From CAWBOY01 sp963790585 (GTDB lineage: Bacteria > Planctomycetota > Planctomycetia > Gemmatales > Gemmataceae), in NCBI GenBank assembly GCA_963790585.1, contig CAWBOY010000001.1, forward strand, positions 682,001 to 746,000: a stretch of 64,000 nt of DNA, written 5' to 3'. The first letter of the stretch is position 1, and the number at the start of each line of letters is the position of its first letter. The notes under the pieces are model-generated. The model saw nothing but the letters and a program-made list of their open reading frames with translations. It did no database searches and was not told the origin of the DNA. The position numbers and the translations under genes are program-made. Below, piece after piece: positions 37,351 through 45,870 of the stretch.

Positions 37351-38961
37351 TTCAAGTTTCGCACATTCCGGCGCGTAAATCTAGCGCTGGGGCCGGTGAT
37401 TTTTGACGGTCCGTCGAGTCACATGTGCCGGGATTGGTTGAAAAACGACGGCGAGCAGCTGTCTCATCCGACTCGGCTGAGAAGCTCGGTAATCTGGGTG
37501 AGCCAGGTTTTTTGGCGACACCGTTTTGGAAGCAGTGTGTCGGTTTTCTCTTGGCAACTGACACGGCGTAGGGTGGTCAAAAGATCAGCAAACGAAGGCT
37601 CTTGTTTGCCTCGATACCAGGGACGGTACGGAAACTGGAGGAAGCGGTAACCAACCTGGTGGAACCAGACGACAACCAGGCTATACAGCAGCAGAGCCAT
37701 CGGTGCGGTCCGCTGGACGGCCAGGGGCAAGCGGTTGGCAGGGTCTTCCAGCCCCAAAAATTGTTTGCAATTCTCGAAGGTGCATTCGATGGCCCAACGG
37801 CACGCATAGGTGGAGAGGATGTTGCGGGCATCCCAGTCAAGGTTGGTGCAGTAGAACATTTGATCGGGCCTTTTGCCTTGAAGATCGCGTGTCAAGACGA
37901 TGGTCAAAAGACGCTGGCCGCCAGCCTTGTAGTACAAGGCTTGCTGGGTTTTGACCTGTAGGACGGCATGGAGTCCGAACTGATCGAAGTGGAGTTCCGT
38001 CCAGGGCTGCGTGGCGTCGTCGGCCCATTGGGCCATGTTCGGCAAACGTGTACCCTTCTTTCGTGGAGCCCCTTTGCCTTTTGTCGTACGTGGCTGTGGG
38101 AGAGCATAGAGGGCGCCTTTGGGATGAACGTGGCTGATCAAATGAACGTTGGCCGGTAGGTGGGACAGAACGCTCTTGCCGCCGTAGGCACTGTCGCCTG
38201 TAACGACGATTTCGTCTTGAGGAAACCAGGTAGAGACCAAGGAAATCAGCTCGACGGCCAGTTCGGGCCGGGTGCGATGGTTGGGGTCGGCCTTGGTCTT
38301 GGCGGCTTTGGCTTTGCTCTTTTTTCCCTTGGTGAGACCCTGGCGATTGCGATACAGCCTCATGGTGATCGGTAAGGCGAAGACTTTGGAGGGTGCCCAG
38401 AAGGGGTGGGCGATGACGAGGCAGAGAACGACCCAATCGTGTCCCCAGCTAACGAGAGGTTTGGCGCGGCTGGAAATGAGGGGATCGTAGTGCATGCCGG
38501 CGCCGTAAACAGTGAGGCCGCGTTTGCGACACAAGGTATCATCGACGGCCCATGACAAGGAAGCGCCCAGGGCGAACACGCGTGCCACCAATTTGGCCAG
38601 GTGCAAAGACAAGACATCCGGCTCCCAGGCGGCATGACTGAAAAAGCGATGGAAGCGGCACCAATGTCCGTTGTCGAGGTTGCCTCCCGTGAAGATGACG
38701 TCGGTGACGTAGCGGCGGCGTGGAGAGAGAACCCAGCCGGAGATGATCTCGACGAAGGTCTGAAAGGTTGGGGCGGTGAAAACAGGAACGAAATGCTGTA
38801 GCAGAGCAACGAAAGAGGCGGTAACTTCCATAGATCGGCTTCCTTGCCACGGGGCGACCTGGAATAGTAGATGATCCCAAGTTACCAAACCGAGCCGGGA
38901 AGCCGAACTTTTTTCTCCCGCGAGATGCTGCCAACAGACCCTAAAATGTGCGAAACTTGAA
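37351..38961. mobile_element. Intact insertion sequence, IS701-type
   Basis: The 1,611-bp element has 17-bp perfect terminal inverted repeats (TTCAAGTTTCGCACATT at 37351-37367, complement at 38945-38961). It is flanked on both sides by CTAAG (37346-37350 and 38962-38966), a target duplication of five bases, or four if TAAG is counted. One full-length transposase gene occupies most of the element. Exact ends, a direct duplication and an unbroken gene point to recent insertion, next to palindrome C. Confidence 0.88.
37464..38831 (-). CDS. DDE transposase, IS701 family (DDE_5-like)
   Basis: The product is 455 residues from ATG 38831; a TTG 19 codons upstream is also in frame. DDE residues are visible as SWAVDDTLCRKRG (first Asp), VVTGDSAYGGKSV (second Asp) and AIECTFENCKQFLGLEDP (Glu). 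The VYGAGMHYDPL and SWGHDWVVLCLVI segments and the N-terminal FVEIISGWVLSPRRRYVTDVI are characteristic of this transposase group. The gene lies on the minus strand of the element and ends 97 bases from the left inverted repeat. It is intact in a region where many host genes show frame breaks, in line with its likely recent arrival. Confidence 0.9.
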   Translation of the reverse strand: MEVTASFVALLQHFVPVFTAPTFQTFVEIISGWVLSPRRRYVTDVIFTGGNLDNGHWCRFHRFFSHAAWEPDVLSLHLAKLVARVFALGASLSWAVDDTLCRKRGLTVYGAGMHYDPLISSRAKPLVSWGHDWVVLCLVIAHPFWAPSKVFALPITMRLYRNRQGLTKGKKSKAKAAKTKADPNHRTRPELAVELISLVSTWFPQDEIVVTGDSAYGGKSVLSHLPANVHLISHVHPKGALYALPQPRTTKGKGAPRKKGTRLPNMAQWADDATQPWTELHFDQFGLHAVLQVKTQQALYYKAGGQRLLTIVLTRDLQGKRPDQMFYCTNLDWDARNILSTYACRWAIECTFENCKQFLGLEDPANRLPLAVQRTAPMALLLYSLVVVWFHQVGYRFLQFPYRPWYRGKQEPSFADLLTTLRRVSCQEKTDTLLPKRCRQKTWLTQITELLSRVG

Positions 38962-38966
38962 CTAAG

Positions 38967-39273
38967 GGGATCCCTCGAAATATCTTTCTGAATTGAGCGT
39001 TTCTTGGACGGCTAGATCATTAAACCGCACAAAAAGGACAAGGGATTTTGAGTTTTTCATGACTTCGAGATCGGTACGCGACAGCTAGGTTCGCTTGGTT
39101 AAGCATTAAGTGTAGGGCGCTGAGATTTTGTAGGTTTTCATAAAACAGTCGACGGACCGAACACCCTGACTTTTCAAATTCGTGGGTAAACTTAAGGCCT
39201 ACGCCTCGACGCTCGCTACAAAAGTCGTTAGACAAGTGTGTGCCCATAGGGACAGCCTAAGGAGAGCTGAACC
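38967..39273. other. Intergenic stretch without recognisable features
   Basis: A minus-strand frame at 39020-39247 has a translation without family character and a Cys-rich, low-confidence look, so it is not called. A GGAG about ten bases before the MaoC start is the only clear signal. Confidence 0.5.
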
Positions 39274-39786
39274 ATGTCCTTCACGCCACAACATCTCTAC
39301 TTCGACGATGTCGAGATCGGCCAAACCTGGGAATCGCTAGGCCGCACCGTGACCGAGGCCGACATCGTCAACTTCGCGGGTATCAGCAGCGACTTCAACC
39401 CGATCCACATGGATCACCACTTCGCTCAGATGACGCCCTTTCGCAAGCCGATCGCGCATGGCTTGCTCATCCTGTCGATGGCCAGCGGCATGACGACCTA
39501 TTGCCCGCTTATGCGCACACTTGCGTTCGTCGAGATCCGTGAATGGCACATGCGCGGGCCGGTGTTCATCGGCGACACAATCCACGGTCGATCTAGCGTG
39601 CTCAGTAAAGAACCACGCGGGCGCGGGCGGCGCGGCACTATTTGCTGGCACCGCGAGATTCTTAATCAAGACGGCAAGGTCGTTCAGGAAGGGGTCATTC
39701 TGACGCTCGTCGAAGCCCGCCGCGCCACCGCGGGCCCGATCGATGACGAAGTAACCCAGGCAGACGCGGAGTCGTCAGGACCGTAA
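39274..39786 (+). CDS. MaoC-like (R)-specific enoyl-CoA hydratase
   Basis: The product is 170 residues, one hot-dog domain. FAGISSDFNPIHMDHHFAQ contains the hydratase-2 motif with catalytic Asp and His, and IAHGLLILSMASGM and GDTIHGRSSVLSKEPRGRGRRGTICWHREILNQDG follow the family layout. It would hydrate enoyl-CoA or related thioesters in fatty-acid or branched-acid metabolism; no pathway genes are next to it. ATG 39274 follows AAGGAGAG with good spacing. gltX starts 90 bases downstream; the gap has a small dyad GTGTCC/GGACAC (39829-39851). Confidence 0.85.
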   Translation: MSFTPQHLYFDDVEIGQTWESLGRTVTEADIVNFAGISSDFNPIHMDHHFAQMTPFRKPIAHGLLILSMASGMTTYCPLMRTLAFVEIREWHMRGPVFIGDTIHGRSSVLSKEPRGRGRRGTICWHREILNQDGKVVQEGVILTLVEARRATAGPIDDEVTQADAESSGP

Positions 39787-39875
39787 CATAGCCGTTGCCG
39801 CGGGCCTCGAACGCCCTGGGCCCATGGTGTGTCCTGTAGGAATAAGGACACTCCCACACGACGACGGTTTTTTTC

Positions 39876-41441
39876 ATGACAAGCATCCGCACCCGATTTG
39901 CCCCTAGCCCGACCGGCTATCTCCATATTGGCGGCGTTCGCACCGCTTTGTTCAACTGGCTGCTGACGCGACGGCTCGGCGGCCAGTTTATTCTGCGCAT
40001 CGACGACACCGATGCCGAGCGAAACAAAGCCGAGGCGTTGCAGCCGATTCTTGATGGCTTTCGCTGGCTCGGTATTCAATGGGATGAGGGACCAGAGGTT
40101 GGCGGGCCCTGTGCTCCCTATTTTCAGTCGCAGCGCAATCATCTCTACGTCGAGGCGGCACTCAAGCTGCTCGAAACGGGGCATGCCTATCCCGATTATC
40201 TGACCAAAGAGCAAATGGAGGCCGAGCGCAAGGCTGCCGACGCGGCCAAGAAGCCTTACGTCCATCGCGGCCAGCACCGCGATACGCCGGCGGCGGAGTG
40301 TGCCCGGCTTTACCGCGAAAAACCGGTGGCTCTACGGCTCAAGGTGCCGCTCGGACGCAGCGTCGTCATCAACGATATCATTCGCGGCAAGGTCGAGGTG
40401 CAATGCGACCTGATCGGCGATCCGGTGATTTTGCGCGCGCCGGATCCCGATGGCACGACGCGGGCGCTCTACAACTTCGCCACCGTCGTCGATGATGTGG
40501 CAATGAAGATCACACACGTCATCCGCGCGGCCGAGCATCTCTCCAATACGCCGGGGCAGGTGTTGGCTTACGAGGCACTCGGTGCGCCCGTGCCCGCGTT
40601 CGCGCACGTTCCCGTGGTCAACGAGCCCAAGTCGAAAAAGAAGCTCAGCAAACGCGACATGAAAAAGTTTGTCACTCCCGAGATCAAGCTCAAGCTCAAT
40701 TCGATCGGCTGGACTGATGAGCAGATCGATAGCCGCGATGATCTGAACCCAGCTACGGTCGCGTTTTATCGAGAGATGGGCTACCTGCCGGCAGCGCTCG
40801 TTAACTATCTCGGCCGCCTCGGTTGGTCGCTGGACGACAAAGAGGAGATTATCCATCTCGATAGGATGACATCGCATTTCGGTCTCGAGCGCGTCAACGA
40901 TTCGCCGGCGAGCTTTGATCCGGACAAGCTCTACTGGGTGGCCGGCGAGTATATGAAGGAGCTGCCGCTCGATCAAAAAACCGAAGGGGTGTTACCGTTT
41001 CTCCAGCGAGCCAAGCTGATCGGCGATCCCGTCGACGACGCGACCCGGCAGAAGGTGCGCACCATCGTCGAAGCCTGTGGCGATCGGATCAAGCTGTTCT
41101 CGGACATTTTGGTCTATGGTGCGCCGTTCTTGCGGAAGGATCCCGCTTACGATCCCAAGGCGGTCGAAAAACGGCTCAAGAAGCCGGAGAACGTGCGTGC
41201 GGTGTTGTCCGGTTTTCGCAAGATCCTGGAGACAGCGGAGCCGTTCGAGCCGGAGGCTTTGGAGAAGCGAATGCAGGCCTATGCCGCCGAGGGCGGCTTC
41301 AACCCGAGCCTGCTGATCCACGCGCTGCGCGTCAGCACGACTGGCGTCGAAGTTGGGCCGGGGGTCTATCATTGTTTGTGTATTCTTGGGCGGGCGGAGA
41401 CATTGCGGCGGATTGATCTCGGGCTGGGGTTGATGGAGTGA
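39876..41441 (+). CDS. gltX: Glutamyl-tRNA synthetase
   Basis: The product is 521 residues. Class I signatures are RFAPSPTGYLHIGGVRTALFNWLL (HIGH-type) and KKKLSKRDMKKF (KMSKS-type), with RIDDTDAERN, a GluRS-specific helix-rich insertion and FAHVPVVNEPKSKKKLSKRD. It charges tRNA-Glu, and possibly tRNA-Gln if a GatCAB route is used. Length is slightly above the usual 470-490 owing to an insert near residues 265-300 (VTPEIKLKLNSIGWTDEQID). The gene is intact. It sits behind MaoC and before a membrane protein gene, without obvious regulatory link. Confidence 0.92.
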   Translation: MTSIRTRFAPSPTGYLHIGGVRTALFNWLLTRRLGGQFILRIDDTDAERNKAEALQPILDGFRWLGIQWDEGPEVGGPCAPYFQSQRNHLYVEAALKLLETGHAYPDYLTKEQMEAERKAADAAKKPYVHRGQHRDTPAAECARLYREKPVALRLKVPLGRSVVINDIIRGKVEVQCDLIGDPVILRAPDPDGTTRALYNFATVVDDVAMKITHVIRAAEHLSNTPGQVLAYEALGAPVPAFAHVPVVNEPKSKKKLSKRDMKKFVTPEIKLKLNSIGWTDEQIDSRDDLNPATVAFYREMGYLPAALVNYLGRLGWSLDDKEEIIHLDRMTSHFGLERVNDSPASFDPDKLYWVAGEYMKELPLDQKTEGVLPFLQRAKLIGDPVDDATRQKVRTIVEACGDRIKLFSDILVYGAPFLRKDPAYDPKAVEKRLKKPENVRAVLSGFRKILETAEPFEPEALEKRMQAYAAEGGFNPSLLIHALRVSTTGVEVGPGVYHCLCILGRAETLRRIDLGLGLME

Positions 41442-41490
41442 TTTTGCCTGGTGGTTTAGGGCTCTATCTAGCGCGAGTTGCGGTGAATTG

Positions 41491-42675
41491 ATGAAAACGT
41501 CAGGGAGTCTCGTTGTTTTCCTTGGAGCCTTATTTGTGGCTGGTGCGGTCCTCAATGCATCCCGCGCTCCCAGTATCAGCTTCTTGATAGGGACATTCAT
41601 GCCGGGGCTTGTCCTGGTAATCATTGGGCTGAAGCTCGGCCAAAAAAAGAGCCCACGGATTGGTTCAGAGGAAGATCGCGAAGACGGCCCAATAGAGGTT
41701 GTCGAATTGGTTGCACCAGATTCTTCTGGCCTGGAAGACAACCGACGCGCTGAGTCATTGCGGCTCGGCGCCAATCTCGGCATCGGCGGCGGCATCATTC
41801 TAATGTTCCTAGGCAGTGCGATCATTCAGCGAAGCAGCGAAAGTCCGGTAGCGATGCTGGCGGGTCTGCTTCTGGCTTTTGCAGGATGGTCTTGGGAGAT
41901 CTGGGGATGCGTCAGTTACATGAGGTGGAAAGGGTATTCGGGATGGTTGGGGGTTCTCGCCTATCTTCTCCTGCCCGGATTGATCGTTCTCGCCTGCATC
42001 CCAAACAAGAGAAAACGACTTCTCCGATTTGATGGTCCGGGATGTCTTGCCGACCTAAAAGCACTCTCAGTGCAGGACTCGATGTTTGGCTACCGATTCC
42101 TACTTTTGCTCCTGCCAGCTGTCCTCCTCTGTATTCTTTTTTGCGGCATCATACTGTTCTTCATATCCATCTTCAGCATCACGGAATGGACCCCGGTGGC
42201 ACCGCCAGAGATTGGTTACAAGGCGCTGATGCCCGGGACTCCTCAGCTAGTGGAGAAAACTGAGGAGACCCCAGCCGGAAAAATACAACTTCACAAATTT
42301 ATCTCGACTCCGAAGAGCAATCAGGAGGTGTATATCATCTCGTCGATACGATTCCCGGCAGGGATAGGTCGAGAACTTGGTGGACCCGAAAAACTACTGG
42401 CCATTGGAAAAGATGATGTCTTGCAGGCTTCTAATGGTCAGCTCAAGAGCGAGAGGCGCATCGAACTCAATGGCCGACCTGGACTGGAGTTGGAAGTGCT
42501 TCCGCCTCAAGGTGCAATCATCAAAGCGCGGATTTATTCGTTGGACAATCAGATCTTTCAACTCTCCGTTCACGTTCCGAAGATCCGAGTTACGTCGGAG
42601 GACGTGCAGAAGTTCTTTGACTCGTTTGAATTAGTGGTTGAGCCAAACCCTGCGAACAATCGTGGAGAGAAATAG
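41491..42675 (+). CDS. Membrane protein of unknown function
   Basis: The product is 394 residues from ATG 41491. Six or so helices are visible: SLVVFLGALFVAGAVLNA, FLIGTFMPGLVLVIIGLKLG, LGIGGGIILMFLGSAII, AMLAGLLLAFAGWSWEIWG, GWLGVLAYLLLPGLIVLACI and FLLLLLPAVLLCILFCGIILFF. A C-terminal soluble part of about 150 residues (YKALMPGTPQLVEKTEETPAGKIQLHKF...FDSFELVVEP) alternates beta strands and resembles small lipid- or peptide-binding domains attached to membrane anchors. I do not recognise the family. It is followed 47 bases later by the PfkB kinase. Confidence 0.6.
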   Translation: MKTSGSLVVFLGALFVAGAVLNASRAPSISFLIGTFMPGLVLVIIGLKLGQKKSPRIGSEEDREDGPIEVVELVAPDSSGLEDNRRAESLRLGANLGIGGGIILMFLGSAIIQRSSESPVAMLAGLLLAFAGWSWEIWGCVSYMRWKGYSGWLGVLAYLLLPGLIVLACIPNKRKRLLRFDGPGCLADLKALSVQDSMFGYRFLLLLLPAVLLCILFCGIILFFISIFSITEWTPVAPPEIGYKALMPGTPQLVEKTEETPAGKIQLHKFISTPKSNQEVYIISSIRFPAGIGRELGGPEKLLAIGKDDVLQASNGQLKSERRIELNGRPGLELEVLPPQGAIIKARIYSLDNQIFQLSVHVPKIRVTSEDVQKFFDSFELVVEPNPANNRGEK

Positions 42676-42722
42676 ATCTCCTAGTTCCACAGCGCTAGTA
42701 TCGTTTTCCTTCGAGGTGCGTA

Positions 42723-43718
42723 ATGCGCGAGTTTCAGCTATGCGGCCTGGGCAATGCCATCGTCAATATCTTCGTCGAATTGAGCGATGCGGAGTTTGCC
42801 GCCCTCAATTTTGAACGCGGCACGATGCGGCTGGTCGAAGCTGACGAGCAACAGCAGCTCCTGAGCCGATTTCTCACGCGCGATCCTCGGCTCGTCAGCG
42901 GCGGGTCGGTCGCCAACTCGACGATCGCCTTTTCTCAGCTCGGCGGCGATGCCGCGTTCATGGGTTGCGTCGGCGATGATCGCTACGGGCTCTTCTACAA
43001 GACCGAGTTTGACGAGCTGGATATCGACATCGGCAACCCGGTCATCTTCGGCGGCACGACCGGCACTTGCGTCTGTATCTTGACGCCCGATGCCGAGCGG
43101 ACCATGCGGACCTGTCTTGCCGTCTCCGGTCATTTCGGCGCCCGGCATCTCGACGAGGAGCGGATCAAGAATTCCGATTGGATCTTTGTCGAGGGCTATC
43201 TCTGCGCCAATCCGGAGCACGGCCAGGGCGCGATCCGCGAGGCGATTCAGCTGGCGAAGAAGCACGGCGTCAAAATCGCTCTGACGTGCTCGGAAGCGTT
43301 TATCGTCAACGTTTTCGGGGCTTTCTTTTTCGAGGTGCTGGCTCAAGCCGATCTGCTGTTTTGCAACGCGACCGAAGGCGCGGCGGTGACGAAGACGACT
43401 ACTACCAAGGAGGCTTTCGCCAAGCTCAAAACGATGGTGCCATCGGCTGTTGTCACGGATGGGCCGCACGGAGCTTTTGTGCGACACGCTGGAGTCGAGG
43501 CCCATGTCCCGGCGTTTCCGTGTCAGCCGATCGATCTAACAGGGGCGGGCGATATGCTCGCGGGCGGGTTTCTGTATGGCATCACACACGACGTCGATCC
43601 AGTCAAGTCGGTGCGGGCCGCTTCGTATTTGGCGATGAAGGTCATCACGCAGGTCGGGGCGCGGCTACATCATGGGACGCGCGATTTTTGGGATGAGGCG
43701 CTGTTGGCGGGGAAGTGA
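42723..43718 (+). CDS. PfkB-family carbohydrate/nucleoside kinase (adenosine-kinase-like)
   Basis: The product is 331 residues. The PfkB fold is shown by CGLGNAIVNIFVELSD at the start, SGGSVANSTIAFSQLGGDAAFMGCVGDDRYG (motif 1), and DLTGAGDMLAGGFLYG (motif 2), where the Asp is the base. The order FGGTTGTCVCILTPDAERTMRTCLAVSG resembles adenosine-kinase-like bacterial members, but substrate cannot be fixed. A tight hairpin (43731-43748) follows the stop. The gene is intact and ends 42 bases from the convergent Uma2 gene. Confidence 0.85.
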   Translation: MREFQLCGLGNAIVNIFVELSDAEFAALNFERGTMRLVEADEQQQLLSRFLTRDPRLVSGGSVANSTIAFSQLGGDAAFMGCVGDDRYGLFYKTEFDELDIDIGNPVIFGGTTGTCVCILTPDAERTMRTCLAVSGHFGARHLDEERIKNSDWIFVEGYLCANPEHGQGAIREAIQLAKKHGVKIALTCSEAFIVNVFGAFFFEVLAQADLLFCNATEGAAVTKTTTTKEAFAKLKTMVPSAVVTDGPHGAFVRHAGVEAHVPAFPCQPIDLTGAGDMLAGGFLYGITHDVDPVKSVRAASYLAMKVITQVGARLHHGTRDFWDEALLAGK

Positions 43719-43730
43719 TAACGGGTAGAA

Positions 43731-43748
43731 CCGCCGGCAAGCCGGCGG
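43731..43748. repeat. Hairpin CCGCCGGC-AA-GCCGGCGG
   Basis: Eight perfectly paired bases around AA, then CTAAAT. It lies between convergent PfkB and Uma2 genes. A similar hairpin (CCCCCGGC-AA-GCCGGGGG, then CTATAT) lies at 44388-44405 on the other side of the Uma2 gene, in the same orientation. Confidence 0.75.
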
Positions 43749-43760
43749 CTAAATATGGAA

Positions 43761-44360
43761 TCAGGGAAGTAGGTCGCGCACGGGGATCGCTGTGATGACT
43801 GTGCTCTGCAGGCGTAGCATTACGTTTTCCGATTCTTTCAAAATCATCTCTTGGTTGAATGTCGGTTCACTTACGGTATTGCCGGTCGGGTCGGTGAAGA
43901 TCTCGAGTTGCCTATCAGGGATATTAAGGATCCAGTATTCGGGAACTGAGGACCGCGCGTAAATTCGTTTTTTCAGAGTGCGATCGCGGTTCAGAGAGCT
44001 GTCGGCAACCTCTATCGCAATGGCAATATCGCTCGGTGCCGGATGGCGCGTGGCATAAAGATGGTCTGGCCCTTTCACGATGGCGACGTCGGGCTCCGGC
44101 TCGCTTTTGTCCGTCGTGATTGCCGATTGGCTGAAACAGAGCCATTCGGCGGGGAGCGCGCGAAACAAAATACCCTGGATTCGGAGTAGTGCCAGGTCGT
44201 GCGGCGGGTTGCGTGACATTTTTGAAACCAACCAGCCTTCGAGGAGTTCGACTGGCTCATCCTCGTCGAGTAGGCCGATCCGTTTCATTTCATGGTATTC
44301 GGCGACGCTGAAAAGGCGTACTGGTTCGGGGGGCATTGGAGGAGGTAGTAAGGTAGGCAT
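43761..44360 (-). CDS. Uma2-family endonuclease-fold protein
   Basis: The product is 199 residues and intact. Features: LFSVAEYHEMKRIGLLDEDEPVELLEGWLV at the start, EPDVAIVKGPD as the D of the PD-(D/E)XK-type core, IAIEVADSSLNRDRTLKKRIYARSSVPEYWILNI with the E..K and the YWI(L)N(I) motif, then a strand-rich end. All match Uma2 (DUF820). The tail coiled coil of the 28135-28984 paralogue is missing. Activity is inferred from fold only. The gene is bracketed by two related hairpins. Confidence 0.88.
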   Translation of the reverse strand: MPTLLPPPMPPEPVRLFSVAEYHEMKRIGLLDEDEPVELLEGWLVSKMSRNPPHDLALLRIQGILFRALPAEWLCFSQSAITTDKSEPEPDVAIVKGPDHLYATRHPAPSDIAIAIEVADSSLNRDRTLKKRIYARSSVPEYWILNIPDRQLEIFTDPTGNTVSEPTFNQEMILKESENVMLRLQSTVITAIPVRDLLP

Positions 44361-44387
44361 CGTTCGGCCGAGCGTTTGGAGGGGTCA

Positions 44388-44405
44388 CCCCCGGCAAGCC
44401 GGGGG
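44388..44405. repeat. Hairpin CCCCCGGC-AA-GCCGGGGG
   Basis: Eight paired bases around AA, followed by CTATAT. It lies between the Uma2 start (44360) and the DUF1501 stop (44420), and mirrors the hairpin at 43731-43748 in orientation and layout. Confidence 0.75.
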
Positions 44406-44419
44406 CTATATAAAGATCG

Positions 44420-45768
44420 TTACGCGAACAATTCTTTGACGTTTTCGCCCTGGTCGAGGATCTCGATCGGTCGGCCATCGGGGGTTTTCAGTTGTTTGCG
44501 TGGGTCGACGCCTAGGGCTTCGTAGATCGTGCAGGCGACGTCGGCGGGGGAGACGGGGCGGCGCGTGACTTGACGCCCAGCTTGTCGGTCTGGCCGATGA
44601 CGTTGCCGCCGCGGACGCCGGCGCCGGCGAAGAGCAACGACGCGGCGGGGCCCCAGTGATCGCGGCCGGCGTCTTTGTTGATCTTGGGTGTGCGGCCGAA
44701 CTCGCCCATCACGACGACCAGCGTCTCATCGAGAAGGCCGCGCGTGCTCATATCTTGCACGAACGCGGAGAGGCCAAGGTCAAATTCCGGCAATTTGCGA
44801 TCCAAATTCTCGAATATCTTCGAGTGATGGTCCCAGCCACCGTAATTCACGGTGACGAAGGTGACGCCGCGCTCGACCAGGCGCCGCGCCAGCAGGCACG
44901 ATTGGCCGAAGGTATTGCGGCCATAGCGGTCGCGGAGCGTCGCGCTCTCGCGCTCGATGGAGAAGGCGGTGCGGGCCTCGCTCGACAGGATCATGGTCGC
45001 GGCGCGCTGGTGAAACTCGTCGAACGTCGCCATTTGATCGTTGCCCTGCACCTGCTTGGCGAGGCCATCGACAGCCTGGAGCAGACTGGCACGGCGATCG
45101 GTGCGACTCTTATTCAGAACTTCAGCCGGCGAAACGTCCTGCACCTTGAAGTCAGCGGTATTCGGGTCGCCGGTCTTGAACGACTCAAAGCGTCCGCCCA
45201 GATAGGCGCTCTTGCCTAGCTCCCAGGTGAAAGAAGGATTGCGCGGAATCGAGACATAGGGTGGCAGCGTGCTGCTGAAACCGGTCTCATGGGCGACGAC
45301 GGCGCCGATGGCGGGATAGTCGCCGAAAGCCGAGCCGAACCGGCCGCTCATGACCCAATTGGTCGCGGTTTCGTGGTGGTCGTTGTTATGAGCGCCTGAG
45401 CGGACGAGCGAAATCTTATCCATCGTCTGAGCCATCCGCGGCAATAGCTCGCCGACCTTGAGGCCAGGGACGTTGGAGTCGATCGGCTTGTATTTGCCAC
45501 GGACTTCGGGCGTGGCGTCGGGCTTCATGTCGAACGAATCATGGTGCGACAGGCCGCCGCCGAGATAGACCAGGACAACCGATTTCGCACGGTTCTTGCT
45601 TTTCATGCCGGCGGCCGCTTGCTGGCTGAGCAACGACGGCAGCGTCAAACCCAGGCCGCCGATGGCGCCGATACGCAAGAAATCACGGCGATTGACGCCG
45701 TCGCAACGGCGCTTCAGGACTGCCGAGGATGAGGTCGAGCATGAGATAGCCTCGTAAAGGGCAGACAA
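44420..45768 (-). CDS. DUF1501 protein, second copy (frameshifted)
   Basis: About 449 residues after joining the pieces. NRRDFLRIGAIGGLGLTLPSLL is a twin-arginine-type signal; then VVLVYLGGGLSHHDSFDMKPDA, HNNDHHETATNWVMSG, YPAIGAVVAHETG, VTFVTVNYGGWDHHSKI and VVVMGEFGRTPKINKDAGRDHWGPAASLLFAG give the domain. A break near 44567 swaps the tail to RRPVSPADVACTIYEALGVDP, as in the family, ending at 44420. The start is uncertain: MLDLILGSPEA from ATG 45742 with a good GAGG site is in another frame and would need one more indel, while the present frame runs to 45768. Its DUF1549 partner is upstream on the same strand. Confidence 0.8.
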
Positions 45769-45785
45769 TTTACTGTTTCAGAAAC

Positions 45786-45863
45786 GTTTAGCCGCGAGCC
45801 GGCAGGCGAGCGCTGTTGGATAGCGCTAACGCAGAGTGCTCGCCTATCGGCTCGCGGCTAAAC
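45786..45863. repeat. Inverted repeat between the DUF1549 and DUF1501 genes
   Basis: GTTTAGCCGCGAGCCGG (from 45786) and its complement CCGGCTCGCGGCTAAAC region ending 45863 pair, followed by GGCGAGC/GCTCGCC and a loop of about 26 nt. It lies inside the presumed two-gene operon, 7 bases from the upstream gene stop, so it could attenuate the downstream gene or stabilise mRNA. Confidence 0.8.
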
Positions 45864-45870
45864 ATTCGTA

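Noticed and set aside
39020..39247. 75-residue minus-strand frame after the IS
   Set aside because: No signal, motif or ribosome site; composition is unlike neighbouring genes.
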